Positions 52,516 through 63,111 of a stretch of DNA of 64,000 bases are shown in pieces. The stretch is from Streptomyces bungoensis. Lineage in GTDB: Bacteria; Actinomycetota; Actinomycetes; Streptomycetales; Streptomycetaceae. Location: the NCBI RefSeq assembly GCF_001514215.1, contig NZ_KQ948875.1, positions 49,642-113,641 on the forward strand, in the 5' to 3' direction. Numbering within the stretch: the stretch's first letter is position 1; each line of letters begins with the position of its first letter. The notes under the pieces are model-generated. The model ran no database searches and was not told where the DNA came from. It saw only the letters and a program-made list of their open reading frames with translations. A program made the position numbers and the translations under genes.

Positions 52516-53264
52516 GCCAGCTCCTTGGTGACCTGCGGGTAGGGGCGCATGTAGGCCTCGGCCATGGTCTTGTGGGGCAGGCCCAGGTTGGGACCGGCGT
52601 TCCTCGTGAGCTGGACGCCGCGGCGGACGGCGAGGTCGGTGTAGTAGTCCCACAGGTGCTGCTGGGCGCCCAGGCACTCCATCGCCTTGCGCTTGGTCGC
52701 CCACACCTCGGTGATGTCGAGCAGCACTTGCGGCCTGAAGCCGCTCATCTCGGGCTGGTGCGGCTCGAAGTAGAAGACGGGCGGGGCGCCGATGATCTCC
52801 CCCGGGCCCGGGTAGCCGATGGCCTGGGCGAGGACGCGGGCCTCCAGGGCCATCCGGTTGGCGGCCGGGTGGTCGCCGTTGTACGGGTCCTCGACGGGAT
52901 GGGTGAGGACGACGTCGGGCTGGGTCTCGCGGTAGACCGCGACGAGCCGGTCGGTCAGCTCGGCCGTGGCGACGAGCGGGTAGTCCCCGGCGTCGAAGAA
53001 GCGGACCTCGGCGCCGAGGGTGGCGGCCGCCTGCTCCGCCTCCTCCCGGCGTATCGCCTTGATCTCCTCGAGCGCCCTGCCCTCGCGCCACGCCTTGGCG
53101 GACTCGCCGCGCTCACCGAAGGTCAGGCAGGCGATGGTGACCTTCTCGCCCCGGGCGGCGGCCAGGGCGACGGCTCCGCCCGCGCGCCACACGAAGTCCC
53201 CCGCGTGCGCGGTGACGACCAGGGTGGAGCGTGGTGGGGTGGAGGGCACGTCGGCGTGCGTCAT
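52512..53264 (-). CDS. PIG-L-family hydratase (GalB-like 4-oxalomesaconate hydratase)
   Basis: The 250-residue protein has the zinc motif TAHAGDFVWRAGG and the second His block THPVEDPYNGDHPAANRMAL. The PIG-L fold usually deacetylates sugars, but GalB of Pseudomonas uses the same fold to hydrate 4-oxalomesaconate. The neighbouring aldolase and tautomerase support the hydratase role. This is the first catabolic gene after the GntR gene. Confidence 0.87.
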   Translation of the reverse strand: MTHADVPSTPPRSTLVVTAHAGDFVWRAGGAVALAAARGEKVTIACLTFGERGESAKAWREGRALEEIKAIRREEAEQAAATLGAEVRFFDAGDYPLVATAELTDRLVAVYRETQPDVVLTHPVEDPYNGDHPAANRMALEARVLAQAIGYPGPGEIIGAPPVFYFEPHQPEMSGFRPQVLLDITEVWATKRKAMECLGAQQHLWDYYTDLAVRRGVQLTRNAGPNLGLPHKTMAEAYMRPYPQVTKELA

Positions 53265-53367
53265 TGCGGGAATCTCCTTGTCGGGCCCGGTTCCGCCGGG
53301 GTGCGCCCGGCGGCTTCCGGCCTCGGTGGACAGGTGTGCGCCCGCCCCGCGTTCCGCGCGCGGCGCG

Positions 53368-54018
53368 TCAGTCGCCGAGCGCGTCGATCACGCTGGTGAG
53401 GTGGGCGCGGACGGCCGCTTCGGCCGCCTGCGGATCCCTGGCCCTGATCGCCTCGATCATCGCCAGGTGCTCGTTCAGGGACTGCTGCGGACGTCCGGGC
53501 CTGAGCGCCAGCTGGAAGCGGTGGCGCACCAGTTGTGCGTTGAGCCGCTCCAGCAGCTCGACGGCGGTCTGCTGCCCGGAGATCTCCCGGATCCGGTCGT
53601 GGAGCCGGTGGTTGAGCTCGGAGTACGTCACCGGCTCGCCGTCGGCGACGGCCTTCTGCATCGCCGCGCCGAGGTCGGCCAGTTCGGTCAGCTGCTCGTC
53701 GCTCGCGGCGACGGCGGCCTTCGCCGCACAGAGTCCTTCCAGGACCATGCGGCACTCCGTGATCGCGACCGCTTCCTCCACGGTCACCACCCGCACCCGC
53801 GAGCCGCGGTTGCGGATCCGCTCGACCAGCCCCTGGGCCTCCAGATCGATCAGTGCGGCCCGGATGCTGGCCCGCGTCACACCGAACTGCTCGGCGAGTT
53901 CGTTCTCCACCAGCCGCTGGGCCGGTGCCATCTCGCCGTTCAGGATCGCCTGCCGCAGCAGCGCGAGCGCGTGCTGTTTGGCCTGCTCTCCGGTGGTCGG
54001 ACCGGCTTCCTTCGGCAT
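53368..54018 (-). CDS. GntR-family (FCD) transcriptional regulator
   Basis: The 216-residue protein has an N-terminal wHTH (LRQAILNGEMAPAQRLVENELAEQFGVTRASIRAAL, residues ~20-55) and a C-terminal all-helical FCD domain with metal-binding His residues (ELNHRLHDRIRE, NEHLAMIEAI). It probably represses the downstream catabolic genes until an aromatic acid or pathway intermediate binds. Confidence 0.92.
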   Translation of the reverse strand: MPKEAGPTTGEQAKQHALALLRQAILNGEMAPAQRLVENELAEQFGVTRASIRAALIDLEAQGLVERIRNRGSRVRVVTVEEAVAITECRMVLEGLCAAKAAVAASDEQLTELADLGAAMQKAVADGEPVTYSELNHRLHDRIREISGQQTAVELLERLNAQLVRHRFQLALRPGRPQQSLNEHLAMIEAIRARDPQAAEAAVRAHLTSVIDALGD

Positions 54019-54068
54019 GTGCCCTCCCTGAGTGAGTGCCTGTCGAACGTAAATCTAGCCAGACAAGA

Positions 54069-54079
54069 TTGTCAACAAT
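54069..54079. promoter_or_regulatory. GntR/FCD operator TTGTCAACAAT before gntR
   Basis: The same 11-mer as in the transporter promoter, 51 bp upstream of the gntR start in an AT-rich patch. It supports autoregulation. Confidence 0.65.
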
Positions 54080-54195
54080 TTTGTTCGCCACTTTTGCGGC
54101 GCCTGCGGCGGGTCCGCCGCCGGGGGCGGGCCCGTTCAGGGGAACCGCGGGCGGAACGGGCGTGCGGGCAGCGGGCGTGGTCGACACCTTCAGCC

Positions 54196-55182
54196 GTGAC
54201 CGCCGAGACCCTGCCGTTCGTCCCGCCGATGCTGGCCACCCCCGGCACGCTGCCGCCCGCCGCCCAGGACGCGCGCTGGGCGTACGAGACCAAGCAGGAC
54301 GGCCAGCGGGTGATGGTCTACGCGCCCGGCGACGGCAGTGTGCTGCTGCGCGCCCGCTCCGGGGAGGACATCACCGGCGCCTACCCCGAACTCCGGCCCC
54401 TCGGCGGCGTCCTGGGCGGGACACCCGCCGTACTGGACGGCGAGGTGCTGGCCCTGGACGAACAGGGCCGGGCGAGCTTCCAGTTGCTGCAGAGCCGGAT
54501 GGGGCTCGCGCACGCCCCCGCGCGGGCGGCGCGCCGGGCCGCGCAGGTGCCGGTCCACCTGGTGCTCTTCGACGTGCCGTACCTGGCCGGGCCGCTGCTC
54601 CGGCTCCCCTACGCGCGGCGGCGGGCGCGGCTGGAGGAGCTGGGGCTCGCCGGGCCGCACTGGTCGACGCCGGCCGCGGTGACCGGGCACGGCGCCGAGG
54701 CGCTGCGGATGACCCGGGAACACGGGCTGGAGGGCCTGGTGTGCAAGCGGCTGGACTCGGTGTACGAGCCCGGGGTGCGCTCCCGCGCCTGGATCAAGAT
54801 CAGGAACATGCGCAGCGAGGACGTGATCGTCGGCGGCTGGCTGCCCGGCAAGGGACGGCTGACGGGGCTGCCGGGCGCGGTGCTGGTCGGCCAGCGGGCG
54901 GGCGGCCGGCTGCGGTACGTCGGCGGGGTGGGCACCGGCTGGAGCGAGGCGGAGCGGGCGGAACTGGCGGCACTGCTGGGGGCCGCCGCGGCGGACACCT
55001 GCCCGTTCGATCCGGTGCCGCGGGTCGCGGGCGCCCGCTGGGTGGTGCCCCGGCTGGTCGGCGAGGTCTCCTACAGCACCCGGACGCGGCACGGGATGCT
55101 GCGCCAGCCGTCCTGGCTGCGGCTGCGCCCGGACCTCGCGCCCGAGGAGTCGGCCGCGGACCTTCCCGAGGGCCTCGGCTGA
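54196..55182 (+). CDS. ATP-dependent DNA ligase
   Basis: The 328-residue protein has the adenylation motif KQDG (YETKQDGQR, residues ~34-37) and motifs III-V (VLDGEVLALDEQGRASFQLLQ, EGLVCKRLDSVYEPG, WIKIRN), followed by an OB domain. The length suits a stand-alone LigC/LigD-ligase-type enzyme active in end joining or excision repair. The LigD-type 3'-phosphoesterase gene lies 11 kb away; Ku was not seen in the window. GTG start, no good ribosome binding site seen. Confidence 0.9.
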   Translation: MTAETLPFVPPMLATPGTLPPAAQDARWAYETKQDGQRVMVYAPGDGSVLLRARSGEDITGAYPELRPLGGVLGGTPAVLDGEVLALDEQGRASFQLLQSRMGLAHAPARAARRAAQVPVHLVLFDVPYLAGPLLRLPYARRRARLEELGLAGPHWSTPAAVTGHGAEALRMTREHGLEGLVCKRLDSVYEPGVRSRAWIKIRNMRSEDVIVGGWLPGKGRLTGLPGAVLVGQRAGGRLRYVGGVGTGWSEAERAELAALLGAAAADTCPFDPVPRVAGARWVVPRLVGEVSYSTRTRHGMLRQPSWLRLRPDLAPEESAADLPEGLG

Positions 55183-55269
55183 TCCTCCCTCACCGGCGCC
55201 CGCCGGGCGGTTCCGGAAGCGGTTCCCGCCGTGCGCGGGCACCGCCGTCGAGGGTCTATCGTGTCCCCC

Positions 55270-56205
55270 ATGTCCGTGCCCGAGCTGATCCGTATCGTCT
55301 CCCGTGACTCACCGATGGCTCTCGCGCAGGTCGAGCGCGTGCGCGCCGAGTTGGGCGCGCTGCACCCGGGGATGCGCACCGAGGTCGTACCCGTGAAGAC
55401 CACCGGGGACAAGTGGCTCGGCGACCTGGCGCAGGTCGAGGGCAAGGGGGCGTTCACCAAGGAGGTGGACGCGGCGCTGCTGGCCGGCGAGGCGGACCTC
55501 GCGGTGCACTGCGTCAAGGACGTGCCCGCCGACCGGCCGCTGCCCGCGGGGACGGTCTTCGCCGCGTTCCTCGCGCGGGACGACATCCGTGACGCGCTGG
55601 TGCACCCGGACGGGCTCACCCTCGACGAACTGCCGCCGGGCACCCGGATCGGCACCTCCTCGGTGCGCCGGGTGGCCCAACTGGCCGCCACCCACCCGCA
55701 CCTGGACTGCGTGCCGTTCCGCGGCAACGCCAACCGCCGGCTGGCCAAGCTGGCCGCGGGAGAGGCGGACGCGCTGCTGCTCGCGGTGGCCGGCCTGGAG
55801 CGGATCGGCCGCCGGGACGTGATCAGCGAGGTGCTGTCCCCCGAGACGATGATGCCGCCGATCGGCGCGGGCATCCTCGCCCTGCAGTGCCGGGAGGGCG
55901 ACACGGAGCTGATCGACGCGGTCAGCGGGCTCGGCGACCCCGGCACGCACCGGGAGGCGACGGCCGAGCGGATGTTCCTGCACGTGCTCCAGGGGCACTG
56001 CAACAGCCCCATCGCCGGCTACGCGCGCGTGGACCGCGGCGGGGAACTGTCCCTGCGGGCCTGTGTGTTCACCCCGGACGGCAAGACCCGGCTGAACGCC
56101 CACGAGTGGGCGGGCCGGCTGGACGCGGCGACGCTCGGGACCTCGGTCGCGGTGTCGCTGCTGCGCCAGGGCGCGCGGGAGATCATCGACGGCATCCCGC
56201 ACTGA
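55270..56205 (+). CDS. hemC: Hydroxymethylbilane synthase (porphobilinogen deaminase)
   Basis: The 311-residue enzyme polymerises four porphobilinogens to hydroxymethylbilane. Features: IRIVSRDSPMALAQ, VEGKGAFTKEVDAALL, AVHCVKDVP, RIGTSSVRRVAQL and the dipyrromethane-cofactor Cys in LQGHCNSPIAGYARV. In most HemC this is GGCQ-P-G, so the cofactor-loop sequence is unusual. No other haem genes are adjacent; Streptomyces normally carry hemC in a hemACDB cluster, so this is probably a second copy. Start: ATG (or GTG three codons earlier). Confidence 0.93.
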   Translation: MSVPELIRIVSRDSPMALAQVERVRAELGALHPGMRTEVVPVKTTGDKWLGDLAQVEGKGAFTKEVDAALLAGEADLAVHCVKDVPADRPLPAGTVFAAFLARDDIRDALVHPDGLTLDELPPGTRIGTSSVRRVAQLAATHPHLDCVPFRGNANRRLAKLAAGEADALLLAVAGLERIGRRDVISEVLSPETMMPPIGAGILALQCREGDTELIDAVSGLGDPGTHREATAERMFLHVLQGHCNSPIAGYARVDRGGELSLRACVFTPDGKTRLNAHEWAGRLDAATLGTSVAVSLLRQGAREIIDGIPH

Positions 56206-56224
56206 CCCGGGAGCCGGGCCCCGG

Positions 56225-56749
56225 TCAGGCGGTGCCCGGCTCGCTCTGGTCCTTGAGGAAGGTGCTCAGCTGGTGGGCCAGGCTGCCCGGTCCGGTGCCC
56301 GCCGCGGCGGCCGCCGGGCCGCCCTCCAGGACGCCGGTGCCGCCCGCCCACAGCCGGCGGTCGGTCCACTCCTCCTCGACCCGCAGCTGGACCTGTACGT
56401 CCACGTGGGTCAGGGCGGCCTCGGGGGCCGCCGCGAAGAGCACGGCGGTGGCCCGGCGCAGCGGGTAGACGTCGAAGCCCTCGATGAACTGGGAGTTGCG
56501 CCAGTCGATGAAGGCGCCCTCGCCGTCCGGGCCGACCCGGACGTCGATCTGGCCGTCCTCCAGCTGGATGCCGTAGGAGCGCGGCCCGCGGTTCTCGACC
56601 GTCACCCGGACGCTGAAGTACGTCAGACCGGCCGCGGCGTCGTCACGTCCACGCGGCGGCTCGGCCGCCTCCAGACGGTGGACGCGGACCCGCAGACCGG
56701 CATGCTCGTCGTACTCCTGCCAGTCCCCGACCACGTTCGGCTCGTACAC
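56225..56749 (-). CDS. Conserved hypothetical protein, 174 aa
   Basis: The cytosolic protein has a beta-sandwich-like pattern (TYFSVRVTVENRGPRSYGIQLEDGQIDVRVG, residues ~43-73 in part) as in DUF4352-like immunoglobulin folds, with a flexible Ala/Gly tail. GAGAGGGG precedes the GTG start. No signal peptide is present. Function unknown. Confidence 0.8.
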   Translation of the reverse strand: MYEPNVVGDWQEYDEHAGLRVRVHRLEAAEPPRGRDDAAAGLTYFSVRVTVENRGPRSYGIQLEDGQIDVRVGPDGEGAFIDWRNSQFIEGFDVYPLRRATAVLFAAAPEAALTHVDVQVQLRVEEEWTDRRLWAGGTGVLEGGPAAAAAGTGPGSLAHQLSTFLKDQSEPGTA

Positions 56750-56940
56750 AGTGCCCCTCTCGACCTTCGAGAGCTGCTGTCTATCTGTGCCCTGAGCGCA
56801 CTGTCAAATGAGCGGAATGCGCTGTGGCCAGGGGGTTCGCCCGCTTTGATCGGTGATCAAGCGCTGCGCAGCAAGAATCCCCTTCGCACGCTCGCGGGCG
56901 GGTCCGGGCCGCGTGCCGCACATCACGTTCGAGGGCAAGA

Positions 56941-57096
56941 TCAGCGGGCCAGCCGGCCGAGCAGCGACGAGGCCGCGGCGATGCCGAGGACGGCGGCCAC
57001 CCCGAGGACGGCGACGGCCCTGGTGTCCCCGAAGGCGTAGGTCAGGCCGGCGCAGGTGACGGCGTCGGCGGGCGGGGCGGGGATGTCGCTCGTCAT
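56941..57096 (-). CDS. Small membrane protein coupled to marR
   Basis: The 51-residue open frame (MTSDIPAPPADAVTCAGLTY...) ends with a hydrophobic segment (VAVLGVAAVLGIAAASSLLG) and RLAR. Its ATG overlaps the MarR stop codon (ATGA), so it is translationally coupled. It is too short for common gene callers. A membrane role beside a MarR regulator is plausible; function unknown. Confidence 0.65.
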   Translation of the reverse strand: MTSDIPAPPADAVTCAGLTYAFGDTRAVAVLGVAAVLGIAAASSLLGRLAR

Positions 57097-57551
57097 GGCT
57101 CTCCGGCCTCCTCGTGCAGGGTGACGGCCAGCTTCCGCAGCGCGGGGAGCGCCGCGCCCAGGGCCGCCCGGTCGTCCTCGCCCAGCTGGGCCACGTGCCG
57201 GGCGACCAGTTCGGCCCGCCGGCGCCGCCAGTCGGCGAGCCGCTTCTCGGCGTCCGCGGTGAGCAGCAGACGGGCGGCCCGCCGGTCGGCGGGGTCGGTC
57301 TCGCGGAGCAGATGGCCGTCCCGGACGAGGCGGTTGACCAGGGTCGACACGGAGTTGCCCGCCAGGTAGAGCTCCCTGGCGGCGTCCGAGACGCCGATGC
57401 CGGGCCGGGCCTCGACGAGCCGCAGCAGCTCCACCTCGGCCCCGCCCAGCCGTGGTCCGGCGAGCCCGCCGCGCAGCCGGCGCCGGATCAGCCGCTGGAT
57501 GCCCACGAGAGCGCCGGCGAGTTCTTCGGCCTCGGAGAAGTCCGCTTCCAC
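57093..57551 (-). CDS. MarR-family transcriptional regulator
   Basis: The 152-residue protein has a MarR winged HTH (GVSDAARELYLAGNSVSTLVNRLVRDGHLLRETDPADRRAARLLLT, residues ~53-97). MarR dimers often sense phenolic compounds or oxidants. It is followed by a coupled tiny membrane protein. Confidence 0.9.
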   Translation of the reverse strand: MEADFSEAEELAGALVGIQRLIRRRLRGGLAGPRLGGAEVELLRLVEARPGIGVSDAARELYLAGNSVSTLVNRLVRDGHLLRETDPADRRAARLLLTADAEKRLADWRRRRAELVARHVAQLGEDDRAALGAALPALRKLAVTLHEEAGEP

Positions 57552-57734
57552 ACCTGGAAGATTACCTCTGTTACAGAGCTATCACCGTTCAAGGACGCGC
57601 CAGGAAACAGGGGCGGGAATCAGGAGGGCCGGGCGCGCGCGTACGACCTGCCATCCGCCCCTAAAGTCCGTATTGTTTAGATATGACCGCAAGCGGGCAA
57701 CCGCATGTATGTGCTTCGGACAGGAGGCACATCC

Positions 57735-57827
57735 GTGGGACCGGCTGCCGCCGGAGGCCCCGATGTCCTCTCCCTGGTCCGCCCGCACCTCCCACGGTGT
57801 CTGCAGTTCCAGCACGTGCTGAGATGA
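57735..57827 (+). CDS. Possible 30-aa leader peptide before sigma factor gene
   Basis: A GTG preceded by a strong AGGAGG opens a 30-codon frame (VGPAAAGGPDVLSLVRPHLP...) that ends in TGA overlapping an ATG (57824) in frame with the sigma factor. The AGGAGG is better than the one for the sigma start itself. It may regulate or couple translation; coding is not proven. Confidence 0.4.
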   Translation: MGPAAAGGPDVLSLVRPHLPRCLQFQHVLR

Positions 57828-57835
57828 GGTGCGCG

Positions 57836-58627
57836 ATGCCTGTCGCCAGCAGCACGAAGCCCCACTCCCACGACGACGCCCCCGACACCGGCAAGGCGTT
57901 CGAACGGCTCGCGGGGCTGTCCGAGGGACCCGAGCGCCGGGCGCTGCGGGACGAACTGGTCCGGCTCTGGCTGCCCATGGCGGAGCGGATCGCCGTACGC
58001 TTCCGCGGCCGCGGGGAGTCGCTGGAGGACCTGTACCAAGTGGCCGCCCTCGGGCTGGTGAAGGCCGTCGACCACTACGAGCCGGACCGGGGCCGCGCCT
58101 TCGAGGCGTACGCGGTGCCCACCATCACCGGTGAGATCAAGCGCCACTTCCGCGACCACATGTGGACCCTGCACGTGCCGCGCCGGGTGCAGGACCTGCG
58201 CAACCGGGTCCGCGGCGCCATCAAGGAACTGGCGCAGACCACGCCCGGGCGGGCGCCGACCGTCGCCGAGATCGCCGCGCACACCCGGCTCAGCGAGGCG
58301 GAGGTGCGCACCGGCATGGAGGCGCTGGAGTGCTTCTCGGCGCTGTCGCTGGACGCCGAGGTCGCCGGAACGGACGGGTACGCCCTCGGGGACTCCCTCG
58401 GCGGGCCCGACCCCGGCTTCGACCTCGTCATCGACCGGGCCGCGGTCAAGCCCTGTCTGGAGGCGCTGCCCGAACGCGAACGCACCATCCTCTACCTGCG
58501 GTTCTTCGGCGGGATGACGCAGAGCCGGATCGCCCAGCAGCTCGGCATCTCGCAGATGCACGTCTCCCGGCTGCTCAGCGGCTGCTTCGACCGGCTGCGC
58601 GAGGAGCTGCTCTCGGAGACCGGCTGA
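57836..58627 (+). CDS. SigB/SigF-family RNA polymerase sigma factor
   Basis: The 263-residue group 3 sigma factor has region 2 (GRGESLEDLYQVAALGLVKAVDHYEPDRG, by parts), region 3 (VPRRVQDLRNRVRGAI) and region 4 HTH (GGMTQSRIAQQLGISQMHVSRLLSG). It directs stress or development transcription under anti-sigma control. An in-frame ATG four codons upstream overlaps a possible leader peptide. The window's SpoIIE phosphatases could act in the same partner-switching network, but no anti-sigma gene is adjacent. Confidence 0.93.
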   Translation: MPVASSTKPHSHDDAPDTGKAFERLAGLSEGPERRALRDELVRLWLPMAERIAVRFRGRGESLEDLYQVAALGLVKAVDHYEPDRGRAFEAYAVPTITGEIKRHFRDHMWTLHVPRRVQDLRNRVRGAIKELAQTTPGRAPTVAEIAAHTRLSEAEVRTGMEALECFSALSLDAEVAGTDGYALGDSLGGPDPGFDLVIDRAAVKPCLEALPERERTILYLRFFGGMTQSRIAQQLGISQMHVSRLLSGCFDRLREELLSETG

Positions 58628-58631
58628 ACCC

Positions 58632-58970
58632 TCAGTCCGCCTCCGAAGGCGCGGGAGCCGGCCTCGGGGCGCCGGGCACCTGCACCGGTCCGTGGCGGTC
58701 GAGGGAGTTCTCGAGCGCCGCGCGGACGTCGGGCGGGATGTCGCCGCGGCGCCCCCAGACGAGGATCAGGTCCGCGATGTTGCGCAGTTTGATGTTGGTG
58801 TGCTGGGAGACCTCCTTGAGGATCTCCCACCCCTCGTCCGGGGACACCCGTCCGAGGGCCACCACCATCCCGATGGCCTGGTCGACGACCGCGTGCGAGG
58901 CCATGGCCTCCTTCAACTGGTCCACCTCGGCCTGCAGCTCGGCGATCCGGTGGAGCTCGGTCTCTCGCAT
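58632..58970 (-). CDS. ANTAR-domain RNA-binding regulator
   Basis: The 112-residue protein has a short N-terminal coiled coil (RIAELQAEVDQLKEAMASH) and an ANTAR helical domain (VVDQAIGMVVALGRVSPDEGWEILKEVSQHTNIKLRNIADLI, residues ~35-78). ANTAR proteins bind paired RNA hairpins and block termination. No GAF domain is attached. Stop is convergent with the sigma factor stop. Confidence 0.88.
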   Translation of the reverse strand: MRETELHRIAELQAEVDQLKEAMASHAVVDQAIGMVVALGRVSPDEGWEILKEVSQHTNIKLRNIADLILVWGRRGDIPPDVRAALENSLDRHGPVQVPGAPRPAPAPSEAD

Positions 58971-59098
58971 GCGTCCATCGTGCTCACCCGCCTGGATCAC
59001 CGCCACCGGGGTACCCGGCAGGCGCACCGCCCGCTCCGGCCGGACACTGGTCCAAGACCGGTGGCGCGCCGGTCCCCGAGACCAGGACAGCGACTGCC

Positions 59099-59908
59099 AT
59101 GAACGTTGACACGCCTCCCGGCGGTGGACCGAGGACGAGGGACGTCGTCTCGACGCACTCCGTCTTCGGCGCCCCGTGCTGGGTCAGCCTGACCAGCCGC
59201 GATCTCGAGGCCACCCAGGAGTTCTACTCGGCCCTGCTGGGCTGGCGGTGGCGCGGCGCCAAGCTCGGCGAGCACTTCCGGATCGCGCTGGCGAACGGGG
59301 TGCCGGTGGCCGGGATCGCCGCGGTCGCCGCGATGTGGCAGATGGCGGTGGCCTGGACGCCGTACTTCGCGGTCCCGGACGCCGACGAGGCGGTGGCCCG
59401 GGCCAGGGAGCGCGGCGGTACGGCGGCGGTCGGGCCGCTGTCCTTCCCGCCGGGGCGGGCCGCCCTGCTCGCCGACCGGGACGGGGCCACCTTCGGGATC
59501 TGGCAGGGCGAACTGGTCTCCAACTGGGAGGCCTGGCGGCGGGCCGCCCCGACGTTCATCCGGCTGCACACCCGCAACGCGTTCGACTCCGCGATCTTCT
59601 ACGGCGAGATCCTGGGGTGGGCCTCCGAGACCCCGGGGTGCTGCGAGGTGCAGTACGAGGGCGGCGAGGTGGTGCTGCGCAGCCGGGGCGACGTGGTGGC
59701 CCGGATCGACTCGGGTGCGGTGGAGGCCGCCCCGGACCCCTCCGTACGGCCGCACTGGCAGATCCACTTCGCCGTCTCCGACGTGGCGGGCTGCGCCCGC
59801 ACCGCCGAGAAGCACGGCGGCAGCGTCCTGAGCGAGAACGCCGAGGAAGCGATCCTGCGCGACCCGGACGGCGCCCAGTTCACGGTGACGTCGGTCTCCC
59901 GCCGCTGA
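59099..59908 (+). CDS. VOC-family protein (glyoxalase/bleomycin-resistance-like)
   Basis: The 269-residue protein has two VOC modules (PCWVSLTSRDLEATQEFYSALLGW and FIRLHTRNAFDSAIFYGEILGW). Metal-ligand positions are incomplete, so it may bind a ligand rather than catalyse. Function unknown. Confidence 0.85.
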   Translation: MNVDTPPGGGPRTRDVVSTHSVFGAPCWVSLTSRDLEATQEFYSALLGWRWRGAKLGEHFRIALANGVPVAGIAAVAAMWQMAVAWTPYFAVPDADEAVARARERGGTAAVGPLSFPPGRAALLADRDGATFGIWQGELVSNWEAWRRAAPTFIRLHTRNAFDSAIFYGEILGWASETPGCCEVQYEGGEVVLRSRGDVVARIDSGAVEAAPDPSVRPHWQIHFAVSDVAGCARTAEKHGGSVLSENAEEAILRDPDGAQFTVTSVSRR

Positions 59909-60124
59909 GCCGTCGGAGCGCGACGGGAGCCGAGGAGCGGGGCGCACCGTCCCAGGCCGCCGTCAGGCGGCGCACGGCACCGGCGACGTCCGTGCGGCGA
60001 CCACGGCCGGCCCGCCACCGGGCACGCCCCCGTCCCTGCGCGTGACGACGACCGCCGGCGGCCCTCCCCCGACCGTCCGGCACGCCCGCGCGCACCGCCG
60101 AGGACCGCCTCCGTGCCGACGCGG

Positions 60125-62265
<2,141 letters not shown>

Positions 62266-62269
<4 letters not shown>

Positions 62270-62778
62270 CGGGCGCCCTCCAGAGCATGGTCGGGGGCGG
62301 TGACCCGGGCGGCGAGGGCGGCCACCGGCAGCTCGCGCGGCACCTGGAGCCCCTCGCTGAGGTTCGGCGCCGGGGCGCTCGGGACCAGCGGGACGCGTTC
62401 GCCGGCCCGGGCGCGCTGCGAGAACCAGATGATCTTGGTACCGGTCTCGGTGGCGCAGCAGCCCCAGCCGTCGCTCATGGCGGCGATGTCCACGAGGCAC
62501 GCGCGCAGGTCCTGGTCCGGGCGCAGGTCGGGGTCGTCGCCCCCGAAGGCGGTGATGAGATGCTGGCCGTTCCACCACATCTCGATCGACGTGGTCTTGT
62601 CCGTGGCGTGCCGGTCGATCGCCGTGAGCAGCAGTTCGGCGCCGCGGCAGACGGGATCCGCGAGGTTCTCGAGGTCCCAGTAGCGGAGGTGGGCGGCCAG
62701 GATGCGGCTGACCTGTCCGACCCGCTCCGGGCTGACTTCCACGTCGAGGTGGTAGTAGCAGGGCACTGCGGTCTTCAT
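62266..62778 (-). CDS. RsbW-like ATPase-fold regulatory protein
   Basis: The 170-residue protein (MKTAVPCYYHLDVEVSPERVGQVSRILAAHL by residues 1-31) resembles the HATPase_c fold of anti-sigma kinases, with GAELLLTAIDRHATDKTTSIEMWWNGQHLI. The N- and G-box residues are degenerate, so kinase activity is doubtful. It is translationally coupled to glgX downstream, suggesting control of glycogen metabolism. GAGGAG precedes the ATG. Confidence 0.65.
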
Positions 62779-62821
62779 CGTCGCTTGCTCCTCACCCGCG
62801 AAGCTCCCGCTCCCCCGCGCC

Positions 62822-62871
62822 CCGTCCGGGAGGGATCCCGGACTCCGGTCCGTCCGGGAGGGATCCCGGAC
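62822..62871. repeat. Tandem 22-bp repeats, each a dyad
   Basis: Two identical 22-bp copies (62822-62843, 62850-62871) have a 28-bp period. Each contains the inverted arms GTCCGGGA and TCCCGGAC separated by GGGA. They lie 44-93 bp upstream of the ATPase-fold/glgX operon start. Confidence 0.7.
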
Positions 62872-63111
62872 ACCCAGCGTGAGCATCGTTCGCTTCTGAG
62901 TCACCTCCACAGTGCGGTCGCTACGCCATTCGTGCAACACGATCATCCCGAACGGCGGGTTGGTTGAAGGTCCAACAGGACGTTGCGTCGTCATACGTGC
63001 ACCATGAGTGAAAGCCTCGATCGCCGTAACGGTGCCGCGCCCACCCCTGCGCGGACACCACCCGACCGTCGGGAACGCGCCCAGTCGAGAGCGTGGAAGG
63101 TGAAGAGGGTC

